Shown here one piece after another: positions 6,707-7,705 of a stretch of 7,705 bases of DNA; the stretch's first letter is position 1; every line of letters starts with the position of its first letter. The position numbers and the translations under genes were made by a program. The notes under the pieces were generated by a model, which saw only the letters and a list, made by a program, of their open reading frames with translations, had not been told where the DNA came from and did no database searches. The stretch is taken from NCBI GenBank assembly GCA_026393775.1, contig JAPKZM010000035.1, forward strand, positions 1 to 7,705, in the 5' to 3' direction. This DNA comes from Candidatus Aminicenantota bacterium (GTDB lineage: Bacteria > Acidobacteriota > Aminicenantia > UBA2199).

Positions 6707-6735
6707 ATCTTAAATAAAGCTTTGAAAAATGTCAA
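6707..6735 (-). promoter_or_regulatory. Candidate sigma70-type promoter of the membrane protein-ygeY-xdhAB operon
   Basis: On the minus strand a perfect TTGACA (6735-6730) is followed after exactly 17 bp by TAAGAT (6712-6707, four of six consensus bases). Initiation near 6700 would give a leader of about 37 nt before the ATG at 6663. The 174-bp gap in which it lies is clearly AT-rich compared with the flanking genes. The -35 box is also half of a small inverted repeat (TTTGA, six bases, TCAAA; 6721-6736). Confidence 0.65.
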
Positions 6736-6738
6736 ATT

Positions 6739-6766
6739 CGTTATGCGTTATGCGTAATGCGTGATG
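6739..6766 (+). repeat. Array of four 7-bp repeats, unit CGTNATG (left arm)
   Basis: Four perfectly contiguous 7-bp units of the form CGTNATG; the fourth base is T, T, A, G in order and the other six bases are invariant. The array ends three bases from the -35 box of the operon promoter. It is matched in inverted orientation by the array at 6815-6842. A 7-bp period is not a coding period, and no gene covers this part. Confidence 0.85.
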
Positions 6767-6814
6767 AGAAGCCGCATTTAGCTGATATATTTTTATAGAT
6801 TCTAAAGTCTTTCG

Positions 6815-6842
6815 CATAACGCATCACTCATAACGCATCACG
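6815..6842 (-). repeat. Array of four 7-bp repeats, unit CGTNATG (right arm, inverted)
   Basis: Read on the minus strand, four contiguous 7-bp units follow the same CGTNATG pattern; the fourth base is G, T, G, T, and the third unit begins with A instead of C. It is the inverted partner of the array at 6739-6766. Its first unit supplies the TGA stop codon (6840-6838) of the EamA-family gene, so the array overlaps the end of that gene. Confidence 0.85.
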
Positions 6843-7704
6843 AGCTTCTGCGGGCACTGATAATGGAAGCTCCAGTGACAGCCATAACAATGATCATGCC
6901 GCCGATGATGGCATGGAACCCGGGCGCTTCGCCCAGGGCCAGGAAGACCCACAGCGGATTGAAGACCGGTTCGATGACGGCGATCAAGTTGGCGAAAACG
7001 GCCGGGATACGCTTGATGGCCGTTGTGAACAGGATGGCGGCGACGCCGACCTGGAATACGCCCAGCAGGGCGATGGCGCCGGCCGCCTGCCAGGTAAAAA
7101 CCGGGCGCGGCAGGAACAGGGCGACCCCAAGGCCGATGGCCGCGGTAAGCCAGTGCGCCAGCAGGATCGACTCCAACGGCGAAGAGTCCTTCTGCATGCG
7201 CATGAAAATATAGTAGAAGCTGAAGACGAGTCCCGACAGCAGGGCCAGGATGTTGCCCAACGGCCGGCCGCCGCCGAGCTTGTCCAGGAAAAGCAGGACC
7301 ATGCCCGCGCCGACGAAGAGAAAGGCGACCCAGTGCTCCCAATGGGCCTTTTCCTTCAGCATCCAGGCGCCGATAATGGCCGTGAACACGGGCCCGACAT
7401 ACTGCAGCAGGATGGCGTTGGCCGCGGTGGTGGTCTTGTTGGCCGCCACAAACAGGAGCATGGTGGCCGCTTGAGCCAAGGCTGCGCCGACCTGGGGAAA
7501 CGACCAGTGGAATTTCGGCCGCTGCAAGTAGACAAGGATGACCAGCGAAGAGATGAGGCTGCGCACTCCCGCGATGGCGAACGGGTTCCAATCGATCACC
7601 TTGATGAACAGTCCGGCAATGCTCCAAAGGAAAGCTGTGGCCGCCATGGCCCAGATGCCCAAATTCATTTCACTTGATTTAGGGTTAACGATCAATTCAC
7701 TCAT
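6838..7704 (-). CDS. EamA/DMT-family inner-membrane permease
   Basis: This is a 288-aa protein with the length and ten-helix layout of the drug/metabolite transporter superfamily. Candidate membrane segments lie at about 15-35, 41-60, 69-88, 95-115, 120-140, 147-168, 178-198, 205-227, 237-257 and 263-283. Two EamA repeats are visible. The first ends around LLQYVGPVFTAIIG and LKEK (98-118), and the second carries the matching LIAVIEPVFNPLW and GE segment (about 240-258), the usual helix 4 and helix 9 signatures. Such carriers export or exchange amino acids, nucleobases, other metabolites or drugs; the substrate cannot be read from sequence. The ATG at 7704 is one base from the window edge, so its RBS is not visible and a further upstream start is possible. 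M13 is an alternative that would drop a polar 12-residue lead. Its stop lies within the heptamer array. It belongs to a unit upstream of the xdh operon, and a role in purine use is unproven. Confidence 0.9.
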   Translation of the reverse strand: MSELIVNPKSSEMNLGIWAMAATAFLWSIAGLFIKVIDWNPFAIAGVRSLISSLVILVYLQRPKFHWSFPQVGAALAQAATMLLFVAANKTTTAANAILLQYVGPVFTAIIGAWMLKEKAHWEHWVAFLFVGAGMVLLFLDKLGGGRPLGNILALLSGLVFSFYYIFMRMQKDSSPLESILLAHWLTAAIGLGVALFLPRPVFTWQAAGAIALLGVFQVGVAAILFTTAIKRIPAVFANLIAVIEPVFNPLWVFLALGEAPGFHAIIGGMIIVMAVTGASIISARRSS

Positions 7705-7705
7705 T

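Larger units (their letters stand above)
6739..6842 (-). terminator. Long hairpin after the EamA gene, possible transcription terminator or insulator
   Basis: The two heptamer arrays are complementary at 24 of 28 positions when folded, with a 48-base AT-rich loop (6767-6814). A transcript leaving the EamA gene would form a long stem starting at its stop codon. No U-run follows the second arm directly (the next bases are AATTTGACA), so it is not a textbook intrinsic terminator. It may still end or shield transcripts ahead of the operon promoter. Confidence 0.35.

Noticed and set aside
6739..6842. CRISPR array
   Set aside because: The repeats are 7-bp contiguous units without spacers, four per array, and no cas gene is in the window.
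6824..7627. A 267-codon minus-strand frame overlapping the permease in another phase
   Set aside because: The product is Arg/Gly/Pro/His-rich with no membrane segments, whereas the other phase gives a clear ten-helix EamA protein. Its end runs into the heptamer repeats.

Overview
The window carries six protein-coding genes, all on the minus strand, so the map is described from the right edge to the left. No RNA genes, CRISPR arrays, insertion sequences or phage genes were seen. The host is a bacterium with a fairly GC-rich genome. The gene content (a two-subunit molybdenum hydroxylase, the YgeY amidohydrolase-like enzyme, and a Tat-exported TldD/PmbA-family protein) would suit an anaerobic or facultative heterotroph, perhaps of an Acidobacteriota/Aminicenantota type, but the sequence does not prove any phylum.

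Right edge (6838-7704): a complete EamA/DMT-family permease. Its stop codon lies inside a short array of 7-bp repeats (6815-6842), which is mirrored in inverted orientation by a second array at 6739-6766. Together they can fold into a 28-bp-arm hairpin that separates the permease from the next operon. Three bases beyond the second array lies a well-formed sigma70-type promoter (TTGACA, 17 bp, TAAGAT), followed by a perfect 13-bp palindrome at the expected transcription start.

Centre (6663 down to 985): four closely packed genes form a probable operon: an unrecognised polytopic membrane protein, a YgeY-type M20 hydrolase, XdhA (2Fe-2S plus FAD subunit) and XdhB (molybdopterin subunit). Gaps are 32 and 23 bp, then a 4-bp ATGA overlap. 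XdhB keeps the active-site residues of true xanthine dehydrogenases, including both residues that separate these from aldehyde oxidases. The operon therefore most likely oxidises hypoxanthine, xanthine or a related purine. YgeY-family hydrolases are known from purine and selenium-linked clusters of gut anaerobes, and the membrane protein is a candidate transporter or partner. The xdhAB genes are richer in A+T and lysine than their neighbours, and XdhA carries a 24-bp tandem duplication in its interdomain linker.

Left edge (869 down to 1): a separate transcription unit with its own candidate promoter and a leader hairpin encodes a TldD/PmbA-family protease with a twin-arginine signal. It is cut by the window edge just before the expected metal-binding motif.

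No clearly new system was found. The points most worth checking are the inverted heptamer arrays, the unknown membrane protein at the head of the xdh operon, and the compositional break around xdhAB.
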